A program made the translations under genes and the position numbers. A DNA stretch of 14,709 bases from Chloroflexota bacterium (GTDB taxonomy: Bacteria > Chloroflexota > Anaerolineae > Thermoflexales > Thermoflexaceae). The stretch lies in the NCBI GenBank assembly GCA_030550075.1, contig JAUQQB010000030.1:1-14709 (forward strand), read 5' to 3'. This document shows positions 1-6,977 of the stretch, piece by piece (within the stretch, counting starts at the first letter, position 1; every line of letters starts with the position of its first letter). A model generated the notes under the pieces. The model had not been told where the DNA came from. It saw nothing but the letters and a program-made list of their open reading frames with translations, and did no database searches.

Positions 1-225
1 GTATTGCCTCCTCTGGGGAACGACTTCATCGCGATGCTCAAGGACACCGCGCTGGCCTCGGCGATCGCAGTGCCAGAACTCATGTATGTGGGACGCCAGC
101 GAGCGGCGGGGACGTTCCGGTATTTTGAGGTCTACAATACGGTTGCCCTTCTCTATCTGGCCATGACTTTGTTGCTCTCTCTCCTGGTTCGGGGATTGGA
201 GCGTCGGACTGCAATTCCACGATGA
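1..225 (+). CDS. Polar amino-acid ABC transporter permease (3' end only)
   Basis: This is the C-terminal 74 residues of a membrane permease, open at the left edge; the real start lies outside the window. The sequence begins VLPPLGNDFIAMLKDTALAS, which closely matches the conserved segment just after the cytoplasmic coupling loop in HisM/GlnP-type permeases (typically LPPLGNEFI.LLKDTSL). It ends with a hydrophobic helix (about NTVALLYLAMTLLLSLLVRGLERR), the usual last transmembrane segment. Family members import polar amino acids together with a periplasmic or lipoprotein binding protein and a GlnQ-like ATPase, neither visible here. It ends 424 bp before the peptide transporter operon, so the two are probably separate units. 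The TTG at base 4 is only an internal codon. Confidence 0.85.
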   Translation, partial: VLPPLGNDFIAMLKDTALASAIAVPELMYVGRQRAAGTFRYFEVYNTVALLYLAMTLLLSLLVRGLERRTAIPR

Positions 226-365
226 TGGGGGTTGTAGAAAACAGGTGTGGACCACCGGGAATTTGCGCGGCTCAGGGGGGTAAGCGGACGATCCTGCTGC
301 CTACCCCTGTGGCAGTAGGTCGATGGGGGTTTCAGGTCGACCAGGCGCACAAACCGGTCTAACGT

Positions 366-394
366 TTGCTACGTAAAATGAGATGAGCCATAAT
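366..394 (+). promoter_or_regulatory. Sigma70-type promoter for the peptide transporter operon
   Basis: TTGCTA at 366-371 and CATAAT at 389-394 are separated by exactly 17 bp. The spacer starts with CGTAAAAT, the same 8 bases in the same register as in the holA promoter candidate at 11531-11559. It points toward the permease gene at 650. Both boxes deviate from consensus, so this is a prediction. Confidence 0.45.
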
Positions 395-463
395 GACTAG
401 GGTAAGGTTGTTAAGGGTTAGAAACCATTTCAGCCAGGAAGAGCTCTGTCGATCCTTTCCGGG

Positions 464-512
464 GTTTTGAGGCCGGGCAGGCTCCCAAAGGCGGCTCGCT
501 CAGCCTCAAAAC
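464..512 (+). repeat. Inverted repeat in the transporter leader
   Basis: The arms GTTTTGAGGC (464-473) and GCCTCAAAAC (503-512) are a perfect 10-bp match around a 29-nt loop. The loop region resembles other GC-rich intergenic pieces in this window: GGCGGCTCGCTC here and GGCGGCTCGCCC at about 9208. It could be a repeat remnant or a leader hairpin. There is no U-tract, so it is not an obvious terminator. Confidence 0.5.
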
Positions 513-649
513 TCCTTGCGCTCACCTCTCCCTGTGACTCAAGGGGCCCCACGGAGGGATGAGCGTGAGCCCTTCTCACAAGAGCCGGCTGTGGAAACCC
601 AACCGTTTGGGATGATCGATGAGCAATTAGGAGGATTGAGGAGGGCAGA

Positions 650-1768
650 ATGATCAACTACCTGATCCGCCGTCTGTTTCAAATGATGGTGGTGATCCTC
701 CTCTCTTCCATGGCGATCTATGCCATTATGAACCTGGCGCCTGGGGGACCATTAAGCGGGATCAATCTGGGGGCGGATCGGAAAAGCCGATTAAGCCCGG
801 AGGAGATCCGGAGGATCGAGGAATTTCTGGGGCTGCACCGGCCGCTGCACTGGCGTTATATCGTCTGGTTGCTGGGGGAGGACTGGCTGGATGAGGTGGG
901 GTTGAAATCCCTTCAGCGGACCAGCTGTCGGGAGATCCCCACGGAATGCACGCGAGGGGTGATCCGTTTTGATTTCGGCGATTCCTGGCGCCTGGCCGCC
1001 GGGCAGAAGGTCATTGATCTGATCTGGTTTCGACTTCCCAATACGTTACTTCTAATGACCTCCGCCACGCTCCTCTCCCTACTGGTGGCCATTCCGATTG
1101 GGATCTACTCGGCGGTGCGGCAATATTCCCTGCTGGATTATGCAGCCACCACCTTCGCGTTCTTTGGCACCGCAATGCCCGTCTTCTGGTTTGGGCTCAT
1201 GCTGATCTTTATCTTCAGCGGCCCTCGTTCCCCTTGGTATCAGGTCCTCGGTTTGCCGTATTTGCCCACTGGGAACAATTTCAGCCTGCGTCCTCCTCAA
1301 CCGGGGAGTCTCCTCTACGTGCTGGGGGCCACGCCGGGTTCCCCGCTGGACCGTGCGGTCCACCTGATCCTGCCCACCATTGTGTTGAGCTTGCTCTATA
1401 TGGCGGGGTGGAGTCGCTATACGCGCTCCTCGATGCTCGAGGTGTTGCGCCAGGATTATGTGCGCACAGCCCGGGCGAAGGGGCTGGTGGAGCGCGTGGT
1501 GATCATGAAGCATGCGCTGCGTAATGCGCTGATTCCAATCGTGACTATCCTGACTTTGGAGATCCCGGGCATTTTCAGCGGGGCGGTGCTGACCGAGACC
1601 ATTTTCAACTACAAGGGTATGGGGCGGCTGTATTACGATGCCCTGCAGGCGGATGATTGGCCGGTGGTGATGGCCTTGCTGTTTATTACTTCTCTGCTGG
1701 TGGTGTTTGCGAACCTGCTGGCGGATATTCTTTACACCCTTGTGGATCCCCGCATTCGGCTGGAGTAA
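650..1768 (+). CDS. dppB: Peptide ABC transporter permease, DppB/OppB family
   Basis: First of the two inner-membrane subunits forming the pore of a dipeptide/oligopeptide (possibly nickel or other solute) importer; 372 aa. The N-terminal helix (about 8-30, with the family sequence MNLAPGGPL) is followed by an extracytoplasmic stretch and a binding-protein-dependent transport domain with about five more helices (about 130-365). The cytoplasmic coupling loop reads VRTARAKGL...HALRNALIPIV (271-298), the EAA motif that contacts the ATPases. GGAGG at 640-644 lies 5 nt before the ATG and supports this start. The loop after helix 1 is long (about 60-125) and carries two cysteines (C93, C100); a second extended loop spans about 190-235. 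These make it longer than E. coli DppB (about 340 aa). Substrate cannot be told from sequence. Confidence 0.93.
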   Translation: MINYLIRRLFQMMVVILLSSMAIYAIMNLAPGGPLSGINLGADRKSRLSPEEIRRIEEFLGLHRPLHWRYIVWLLGEDWLDEVGLKSLQRTSCREIPTECTRGVIRFDFGDSWRLAAGQKVIDLIWFRLPNTLLLMTSATLLSLLVAIPIGIYSAVRQYSLLDYAATTFAFFGTAMPVFWFGLMLIFIFSGPRSPWYQVLGLPYLPTGNNFSLRPPQPGSLLYVLGATPGSPLDRAVHLILPTIVLSLLYMAGWSRYTRSSMLEVLRQDYVRTARAKGLVERVVIMKHALRNALIPIVTILTLEIPGIFSGAVLTETIFNYKGMGRLYYDALQADDWPVVMALLFITSLLVVFANLLADILYTLVDPRIRLE

Positions 1769-1779
1769 GGGGGTGAGGA

Positions 1780-2700
1780 ATGGCCACGGCGGAGCTTCGG
1801 GCGGAAGCCCTTCTGACGGTTCGGGAAGAAAGTTATCTGTTGATTGTCTGGCGGCGGTTCCGCCGTCACCGGGTGGCCCTGTTGGGGGCGATGATCCTGC
1901 TAGCCTTTATCCTGATCGCGGTGCTGGCCCCCTGGATCGCCCCTTATGATCCCTACGCCCAGAATCTGATGCTGAAGAACGCCGGCCCTTCCCCCGCCCA
2001 CTGGCTGGGGACGGATGAGGTGGGGCGGGATGTGCTCTCCCGATTGATCCATGCCGCCCGGATCTCCCTGACGGTGGCTTTTGTGGTCACGCTGATCAGC
2101 CAGACCACGGGGGCATTGATTGGGGCGATTTCGGGCTACTTCGGGGGATGGATGGATAACATCATCCAGCGGGTGGTGGACTTCATGCTGACGCTTCCCC
2201 TCCTGCCCCTTTTGCTGACCGTCTCCGCTCTTCTAAGCGATGTCACGATCCCCGGCCTGACCCGGGAATGGAGCAGCGTGGTGATCATCATTCTGGTGCT
2301 GAGCCTGTTTGGCTGGATGGGGTCGGCGCGATTGGTGCGGGGGGTAGTGCTGTCGCTGCGAGAGCAGACGTTCGCCGAGGCCGCGCGGGCCTTGGGGATG
2401 TCCGATTTGCAGATTGTGATCCGTCATATGATTCCTAATGCAATGGCTCCCATCATTGTCGCAGCGACGCTCAGCCTGGGCTCAGTCATCATCGTAGAGG
2501 CGGCCCTCAGTTTCCTGGGCTTCGGGGTCCAGCCCCCTGTTCCCACATGGGGGAATATGTTGAACAACGCCCAGGCGGATATGTGGACCCAGCCCTTCAA
2601 GGCGATCATCCCGGGGTTCTGTATTTTCCTCACCTCGCTCTCTTTCAATTTTGTAGGCGATGGCCTTCGGGATGCGCTGGATCCGCGCTTGAAGCGTTAA
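1780..2700 (+). CDS. dppC: Peptide ABC transporter permease, DppC/OppC family
   Basis: Second pore-forming permease, 306 aa, pairing with the upstream subunit. The N-terminal OppC_N region has the expected cytoplasmic segment (RRFRRHRVALLGAMIL) and first helix (about 32-50), then APYDP and HWLGTDEVGRDVLSRL (about 75-89), a hallmark of this family. The transport domain has about five helices. The EAA coupling loop is EAARALGMSDLQIVIRHMIPN (about 200-220). The C-terminus GDGLRDALDPRLKR is the standard family ending. It follows the DppB stop by 11 nt, with a strong GGGGGTGAGG ribosome binding site before the ATG, so the two are co-transcribed and probably translationally coupled. Confidence 0.94.
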   Translation: MATAELRAEALLTVREESYLLIVWRRFRRHRVALLGAMILLAFILIAVLAPWIAPYDPYAQNLMLKNAGPSPAHWLGTDEVGRDVLSRLIHAARISLTVAFVVTLISQTTGALIGAISGYFGGWMDNIIQRVVDFMLTLPLLPLLLTVSALLSDVTIPGLTREWSSVVIIILVLSLFGWMGSARLVRGVVLSLREQTFAEAARALGMSDLQIVIRHMIPNAMAPIIVAATLSLGSVIIVEAALSFLGFGVQPPVPTWGNMLNNAQADMWTQPFKAIIPGFCIFLTSLSFNFVGDGLRDALDPRLKR

Positions 2701-2743
2701 GGGGCCCCTGGCTCGCTGTTCTCTTCCCCTTACGGGCCCTTGG

Positions 2744-2786
2744 GGGGGCTGAAAGGGACGGCTAAAGATCGCTTCCCTTAGCCCCC
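2744..2786 (+). terminator. Intra-operon hairpin between permease and ATPase genes
   Basis: GGGGGCT (2744-2750) pairs with AGCCCCC (2780-2786), and AAGGGA (2753-2758) pairs with TCCCTT (2774-2779). This gives a 13-bp stem with a 2-nt bulge and a 15-nt loop. A palindrome AGGGGCCCCT lies just upstream at 2700-2709. There is no T-tract directly after the stem (TTTT comes only at about 2793). It may therefore be a weak or attenuating terminator, or an RNA-stability element that sets different levels for permeases and ATPases. Confidence 0.4.
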
Positions 2787-2824
2787 GGAGATCTTTTCGC
2801 AACCTTATGGAGGAATAGGCTTCG

Positions 2825-3823
2825 ATGCAGCGAGACGGTCGCGATATCCTGCTGGAAATTCGGGATTTGCGGACCTATTTTTTCACCGAGGATGGGGTGG
2901 TGAAGGCGGTGGATGGGGTAAGTTTCCACGTCCGGCGGGGGGAGATCCTGGGGTTGGTGGGGGAATCCGGCTGTGGGAAGAGTGTGACTTCTCTTTCCAT
3001 CATGCGTTTGATCACCCCGCCCGGGCGGATCCTCGAAGGGCAGGTGCTCTTCGATGGGATTGACCTCCTGAGGCTGCCGGAGCCGGAGATGGTCCGGCTG
3101 CGAGGAAGTCGGATCTCCATGATCTTCCAGCAGCCGGTGAGCTGTCTGAACCCGGTTTTCAAAGTAGGGGATCAGATTGCGGAAGTCTTTCAGATTCATG
3201 AGGGTTTAAGTCGTATCGAGGGATGGAAGCGGGCCATCGAGCTGCTGCAGATGGTGGGCATCCCGGATCCGGAGCGTCGGGCCCACTCCTATCCCCACGA
3301 GCTGTCCGGTGGGATGGCCCAGCGGGTGATGATCGCGATGGCTCTCGCACTGGGGCCGGAGTTGTTGATCGCCGATGAGCCCACCACCGCTCTGGATGTG
3401 ACCATCCAGGCTCAGATCCTGGATTTGATGCGGGAGCTTCAGCGTCGTATGCATACCGCGATCATCCTCATCACCCACGATATGGGGATCGTCGCCGATA
3501 TGTGCGATCGGGTGGCGGTGATGTATGCCGGGCAGATCATTGAAGAAGCGGACGTCCGTACCATCTTCGCGGACCCCCAGCATCCCTACACCCGCGGGCT
3601 GTTAGGTTCCATCCCGGTAATGGGAGTGGTCAAGCCGCGGCTGGACACGATCCCGGGAACGGTGCCGAATCTGATCAACCTGCCCCCCGGGTGCCGCTTC
3701 GCGCCCCGCTGTCGGGCGCGGCTTGAGCATCAGGCCCGGCTGGGGAATCGCTGCCTGGAGGAGAATCCCCCCCTCTTCCATACCGGCCCCGGTCATCAAG
3801 TTCGTTGCTGGCTATATCAATAA
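2825..3823 (+). CDS. dppD: Peptide ABC transporter ATPase, DppD/OppD family
   Basis: One of two cytoplasmic ATPases that power the importer; 332 aa. Visible motifs: Walker A GESGCGKS (46-53), Q-loop in FQQPVSCLNP (101-110), ABC signature LSGGMAQR (160-167), Walker B LLIADEP (180-186), D-loop TALD (188-191) and switch histidine in ITHDM (H218). The C-terminal oligopeptide-transporter region includes HPYTRGLLGSIP and the cysteine-containing GCRFAPRCRARL...C, typical of OppD/OppF. GGAGGAATA about 10 nt before the ATG supports the start. It lies 124 nt after the DppC gene, the largest gap in the operon, which contains a strong hairpin. All catalytic residues are intact. Confidence 0.95.
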   Translation: MQRDGRDILLEIRDLRTYFFTEDGVVKAVDGVSFHVRRGEILGLVGESGCGKSVTSLSIMRLITPPGRILEGQVLFDGIDLLRLPEPEMVRLRGSRISMIFQQPVSCLNPVFKVGDQIAEVFQIHEGLSRIEGWKRAIELLQMVGIPDPERRAHSYPHELSGGMAQRVMIAMALALGPELLIADEPTTALDVTIQAQILDLMRELQRRMHTAIILITHDMGIVADMCDRVAVMYAGQIIEEADVRTIFADPQHPYTRGLLGSIPVMGVVKPRLDTIPGTVPNLINLPPGCRFAPRCRARLEHQARLGNRCLEENPPLFHTGPGHQVRCWLYQ

Positions 3824-3864
3824 CGCTGCCGGCCATCCATTTCTCTTTCGGGAGGCGTTCACGG

Positions 3865-4887
3865 ATGACCTTAACCCAGATGCAGGTTCAGACCTCGCTG
3901 GACCTTGCGACGGATCAGGATCTGGCGGTGGTTCGAGGCTTGAAGAAATACTTCCCGGTTCGCCGGGGGTTGCTTCAGCGGGTCGCGGCATGGGTGAAAG
4001 CAGTGGATGGGGTGAGCTTCACAATCCGCCGCGGGGAGACCCTGGGGCTGGTTGGCGAATCGGGGTGTGGGAAAACCACAGTGGGGCGCACCATTTTGCG
4101 ACTGATCGAACCTACTGCAGGGGAAGTTTATTTCGAGGGTCAGAACATCTTCGCCCTCTCTAAGTCCGAGTTGAAAGCCCTGCGACGGGATATGCAGATC
4201 ATCTTCCAGGATCCTTATTCCTCACTGGACCCTCGCATGCCGGTGGGAGCCAGCATTGCGGAAGGGCTGGCGGTCCATGGGATCGGAACACCGAAGGAAC
4301 GCTTTGAGATCGTGATCGATCTGCTCCGCAAGGTTGGCCTGGAGGATTATCACGCCCGTCGTTATCCCCATGAGTTTTCCGGAGGCCAGCGTCAGCGCCT
4401 TGTGATTGCCCGTGCCCTCGCTCTACGTCCGAAGTTCATCGTGTGCGATGAGCCGATCTCCGCCCTCGATGTATCCATCCAGGCCCAGATCATCAACCTG
4501 CTGAAGGAGCTCCAGGAGGAGTTCAAGCTGACCTATCTTTTCATCGCCCACAACCTCAGCGTGATCGAGCACGTGAGCGATCGGGTGGCGGTGATGTATC
4601 TGGGCAAGATCGTGGAGCTGACCTCCCGGGAGGAGCTCTATCGGAATCCCCTCCATCCTTACACCCAGGCGCTGCTTTCCGCGGTCCCGATCCCGGACCC
4701 CACGCTCAAGCGGGAGCGTATTCTCCTGAAAGGAGATGTCCCCAGTCCTCTGAATCCGCCCTCTGGCTGTCGCTTCCACCCCCGTTGCCCGGTCGCCACC
4801 CGCTATTGCGCCCAGGAAGAACCACCCTTCGTGAATGTCGGAACACAGCAGCAGGAACATTGGGTGGCTTGCTGGCGGGTCATGTGA
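3865..4887 (+). CDS. dppF: Peptide ABC transporter ATPase, DppF/OppF family
   Basis: Partner ATPase of the importer, 340 aa. Motifs: Walker A GESGCGKT (64-71), Q-loop IIFQDPYSSLDPR (112-124), signature FSGGQRQR (171-178), Walker B FIVCDEP (191-197), SALD (199-202) and switch histidine in IAHN (H229; HD is more usual at this place). The C-terminal extension has HPYTQALLSAVP and GCRFHPRCP..T.YC, the OppF-type cysteine region. The start at 3865 is chosen because GGGAGG (3850-3855) precedes this ATG by 9 nt and the protein then begins like other DppF proteins. An in-frame TTG at 3805 inside the previous gene has no ribosome binding site. Last gene of the operon; it faces the minus-strand LysM gene 45 bp away. 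Confidence 0.94.
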   Translation: MTLTQMQVQTSLDLATDQDLAVVRGLKKYFPVRRGLLQRVAAWVKAVDGVSFTIRRGETLGLVGESGCGKTTVGRTILRLIEPTAGEVYFEGQNIFALSKSELKALRRDMQIIFQDPYSSLDPRMPVGASIAEGLAVHGIGTPKERFEIVIDLLRKVGLEDYHARRYPHEFSGGQRQRLVIARALALRPKFIVCDEPISALDVSIQAQIINLLKELQEEFKLTYLFIAHNLSVIEHVSDRVAVMYLGKIVELTSREELYRNPLHPYTQALLSAVPIPDPTLKRERILLKGDVPSPLNPPSGCRFHPRCPVATRYCAQEEPPFVNVGTQQQEHWVACWRVM

Positions 4888-4932
4888 CGCAACCCGTGGG
4901 GGAAAAGGTTAAACCCCATACGTGCGCCTATT

Positions 4933-5634
4933 CTATGGAGGCCTGGGGACACGAAACTCCAGCACTGGCCTGCCCTCTGGATCCTCCAGGATGCCCCGTT
5001 CGCCGGGCCGCCACACGGCTTCGGCGCGACCCCAATAAAGATCCGTCGCCGTATTGGCCCCTTCGCGCGTGTGCACGGTGACGGAGCTCTCGGTCCATAG
5101 CGTCAGCGCTGGAAAAATGAATCGATTCCCTTCTTCATCCCGAATTTGCCACCCTGCCAGACTTAGGGTTGCCCCTTCGTTCACCAACACCAGCGCCTCT
5201 GTAGCCGGATCCCCAGGGGATTTCACTTCAAGAATCCGCAGGTCGATCATCCCCGGCATAGGGGAAGCAGGAGAGGCTATAAGGGGTTGAGGAATAGATG
5301 GAGGAGTGGGGCTGCCAACAGGAATCCACAGCGCCTGCCCAGGATAGATGATCATTTCAGCGCTCAGATCGTTTGCCTGAAGCAAGGCATCCAGAGGGAC
5401 CTCGAAACGAGCGGCGATTGATAGAAGGGTATCCCCAGGCTGCACGATATAGGTAAAGGGCTGACGAGGAGTTGGTGTGGGCACTGGAGTGGATGTAGGG
5501 CGAGGTGTGGGCAGAGGAGGAAGTGGTCGAATCTGATCCAGCGCCCACATCGTCAGGAACAACGCGCCACAGGCGGCCAGCGCGTTCAATCCCATTCCCC
5601 ACAGCCAGCTTCGGGAAGTTCCGGCGTTGCGCAT
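4933..5634 (-). CDS. Membrane-anchored LysM and lamin-tail (LTD) domain protein
   Basis: A 233-aa exported or surface protein. Residues 12-32 form one hydrophobic anchor or uncleaved signal (short N-terminus with two Arg), followed by a Pro/Thr-rich linker (37-58). The LysM peptidoglycan/chitin-binding module is clear at 60-105: FTYIVQPGDTLLSIAARFEV then LLQANDL and YPGQALWIPVG. After a second Pro-rich spacer, residues 128-230 look like a lamin-tail domain: IRILEV-type start, EALVLVNEG, LAGWQIRDEEGNRFIFP and the closing WRPGERGILEDPEG. LTDs are often found on bacterial surface or DNA-handling proteins, but the role here is unknown. AGAAGGA precedes the ATG closely. It is divergent from ftsY and convergent with the transporter. 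The LysM call is firm; the LTD call rests on the pattern of conserved G, W and IRD residues. Confidence 0.8.
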   Translation of the reverse strand: MRNAGTSRSWLWGMGLNALAACGALFLTMWALDQIRPLPPLPTPRPTSTPVPTPTPRQPFTYIVQPGDTLLSIAARFEVPLDALLQANDLSAEMIIYPGQALWIPVGSPTPPSIPQPLIASPASPMPGMIDLRILEVKSPGDPATEALVLVNEGATLSLAGWQIRDEEGNRFIFPALTLWTESSVTVHTREGANTATDLYWGRAEAVWRPGERGILEDPEGRPVLEFRVPRPP

Positions 5635-5735
5635 GTTCCTTCTGACCTTCTCACAGCGCTTCCAGCGATTGGGGCCGGTCCGGTTGCCCCCTAACTATTT
5701 TAGGGCTTGCACCCCGGAGCGTCTTCCTCAAAGTA

Positions 5736-5821
5736 ATACCAATTACCTGATGAAACACCGTGTTCTGATGGCCTCATATGGAGACATCAAATCACACGGT
5801 CTTTGAAAACACAATTGGTAT
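5736..5821. mobile_element. 86-bp palindromic MITE-like element
   Basis: The terminal arms ATACCAATT (5736-5744) and AATTGGTAT (5813-5821) are perfect inverted repeats. Inside, after symmetrical 8-nt gaps, AAACACCGTGT (5753-5763) matches the reverse complement of 5794-5804 at 10 of 11 positions. TGATG (5766-5770) pairs with CATCA (5785-5789). The whole unit folds on itself around a CATATG centre. A TA lies directly left of the element, but I see no clean matching target duplication on the right. It is AT-rich compared with the flanks, suggesting insertion. It has no coding capacity. Confidence 0.5.
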
Positions 5822-5958
5822 AACAATCTGGAAGCCCATCGTTCCCATCGAGGAGGATAGGAGCCCTCCTGGGAAGTGCTTGGGGGCGAGGCGAACCACC
5901 TCCGGCGGCCCCCACCTCGAAAACCCGAAAACCTACCGCAAGGCCATTTGGTCCGAAC

Positions 5959-5992
5959 AAGACCCAGCGGCGCGGGTCTTAGGGTTTATAAT
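5959..5992 (+). promoter_or_regulatory. Candidate ftsY promoter with adjacent inverted repeat
   Basis: TATAAT at 5987-5992 is a perfect -10 box about 30 bp before the ftsY ATG. No good -35 box is seen 17 bp upstream. Instead a perfect 7-bp inverted repeat, AAGACCC (5959-5965) and GGGTCTT (5974-5980), covers the spacer and -35 area. It could be an operator, or a short terminator stem isolating ftsY. Confidence 0.4.
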
Positions 5993-6023
5993 TCATACAG
6001 CGGTGCATCGACGATTCTCTGAT

Positions 6024-6977
6024 ATGGAGCAGAAGCGATTTATGCGCAAGGTGTTTCAATCATTATGGAATGGACTGGCGCGGACGCGCCAAGCCGCCTT
6101 TGGCCGGATTGCCCAGTTACTCGGGGCGACAGAGATCACGGAGGCCCTGTGGGAGGACCTGGAGGCAGCGCTCATTCAGGCCGATGTCGGCGTCCGGGTG
6201 ACAATGGAGCTGATGGATCGCCTGCGGGGGCGGGTTCGGCAGGAGGGGATCACCCGGGCGGATTTCTTGCGGACGTTGTTGAAGCAGGAGCTGCGGGCGC
6301 TTCTGGGGGATCCTCCACCGCTGAACCTGGGTCGAAGGCCGCTGGAGGTGGTCCTGGTCGTGGGTGTGAACGGTTCGGGGAAGACCACTACGGTTGCCAA
6401 GCTGGCGTATCAATTCCAGCAGCAGGGTCGACGGGTGTTGCTGGCGGCAGCAGATACCTTCCGGGCTGCAGCCGGGGAGCAGCTGGAGATCTGGGCGGAA
6501 CGGGCCGGGGTGCCCTGCATCAGTGGCCAGCCTGGAGCGGATCCAGGGGCCGTGCTCTTCGATACCTTGCAGGCCGCCCGCGCTCGGGGCTACGACCTCG
6601 TCCTTGCGGACACAGCTGGCCGGCTTCATACCAAATATAATCTGATGCAGGAGCTTAAGAAAGTTCGGAACGTCGCTGCGAAGATGATCCCGGACGCCCC
6701 TCATGAAGTCTGGCTGGTGCTGGACGCGATCACGGGGCAGAACGCTCTCCCGCAGGCCCGGGAGTTTCATCAGGCGGTAGGCGTCACGGGCCTGATCCTC
6801 ACCAAACTGGACGGCACGGCCAAGGGCGGGGCGATTTTCGCCATCGCCCGGGAAGTGGGCCTGCCCGTGCGATTTATCGGGGTTGGGGAAGGACTGGAAG
6901 ATCTATTGCCGTTTGATGCGGATGCCTTTATAGAAGGGTTATTTGAAAATGCGTCGGGAACGTCATCCGGAACCTGA
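6024..6977 (+). CDS. ftsY: Signal recognition particle receptor FtsY
   Basis: GTPase that docks SRP-ribosome-nascent-chain complexes at the membrane for co-translational insertion; 317 aa. An N-domain helical bundle (about 7-95, FQSLWNGLARTRQ, EALWEDLEAALIQADVGV) precedes the NG GTPase. Visible motifs: G1 GVNGSGKTTTVAKLA (114-128), DTFRAAA (144-150), G3 DTAGRLHT (196-203), G4 TKLDGTAKGG (260-269) and the closing GVGEGLEDLLPFD (287-299). The long acidic A-domain of E. coli FtsY is absent, as in many bacteria. The start is uncertain between ATG 6024 and ATG 6042 (GGAG 12 nt upstream of the latter; MRKVFQSL resembles usual FtsY starts). An in-frame ATG at 5778 is rejected because the extension is repeat sequence. 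The 3' end overlaps the next gene by 29 nt. Confidence 0.95.
   Translation: MEQKRFMRKVFQSLWNGLARTRQAAFGRIAQLLGATEITEALWEDLEAALIQADVGVRVTMELMDRLRGRVRQEGITRADFLRTLLKQELRALLGDPPPLNLGRRPLEVVLVVGVNGSGKTTTVAKLAYQFQQQGRRVLLAAADTFRAAAGEQLEIWAERAGVPCISGQPGADPGAVLFDTLQAARARGYDLVLADTAGRLHTKYNLMQELKKVRNVAAKMIPDAPHEVWLVLDAITGQNALPQAREFHQAVGVTGLILTKLDGTAKGGAIFAIAREVGLPVRFIGVGEGLEDLLPFDADAFIEGLFENASGTSSGT

Larger units (their letters stand above)
226..649. other. Non-coding leader/spacer with promoter and hairpins
   Basis: No convincing gene lies here; the short minus-strand open frame at 430-657 is created by palindromic sequence. From left to right there are several structures. A hairpin at 289-322 has stem CCTGCTGCC/GGCAGTAGG with one G-U pair and a 9-nt loop; it could end the upstream permease transcript but lacks a T-tract. 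A sigma70-like promoter lies at 366-394. A 10-bp perfect inverted repeat (GTTTTGAGGC at 464-473, GCCTCAAAAC at 503-512) follows. Small hairpins lie at 565-579 and 598-611, close to the ribosome binding site of the first peptide permease gene. If the promoter is used, the operon has a structured leader of about 240 nt. Confidence 0.5.
5635..6023. other. Divergent spacer: MITE-like hairpin, GC repeat, ftsY promoter
   Basis: An open frame runs through this stretch in phase with ftsY from an ATG at 5778, but the translation is unlike any FtsY N-terminus and is built from repeats. These are the 86-bp palindromic element at 5736-5821, AGGAGG/CCTCCT arms at 5851-5870, and a TGGGGGC/GCCCCCA hairpin at 5881-5914. 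An AAGACCC/GGGTCTT inverted repeat lies at 5959-5980, followed by a TATAAT at 5987-5992. I therefore treat it as non-coding and regulatory. Confidence 0.65.

Noticed and set aside
3805..3864. Earlier TTG start for the DppF ATPase overlapping DppD
   Set aside because: No ribosome binding site; ATG 3865 has GGGAGG at good spacing and a family-like N-terminus.
4888..4932. Terminator between the convergent DppF and LysM genes
   Set aside because: Only a 5-bp TGGGG/CCCCA stem with a 12-nt loop and no T-tract on either strand.
5778..6023. N-terminal extension of FtsY from ATG 5778
   Set aside because: It encodes palindromic repeat sequence, has no ribosome binding site and does not resemble any FtsY N-terminus; a TATAAT box lies inside it.
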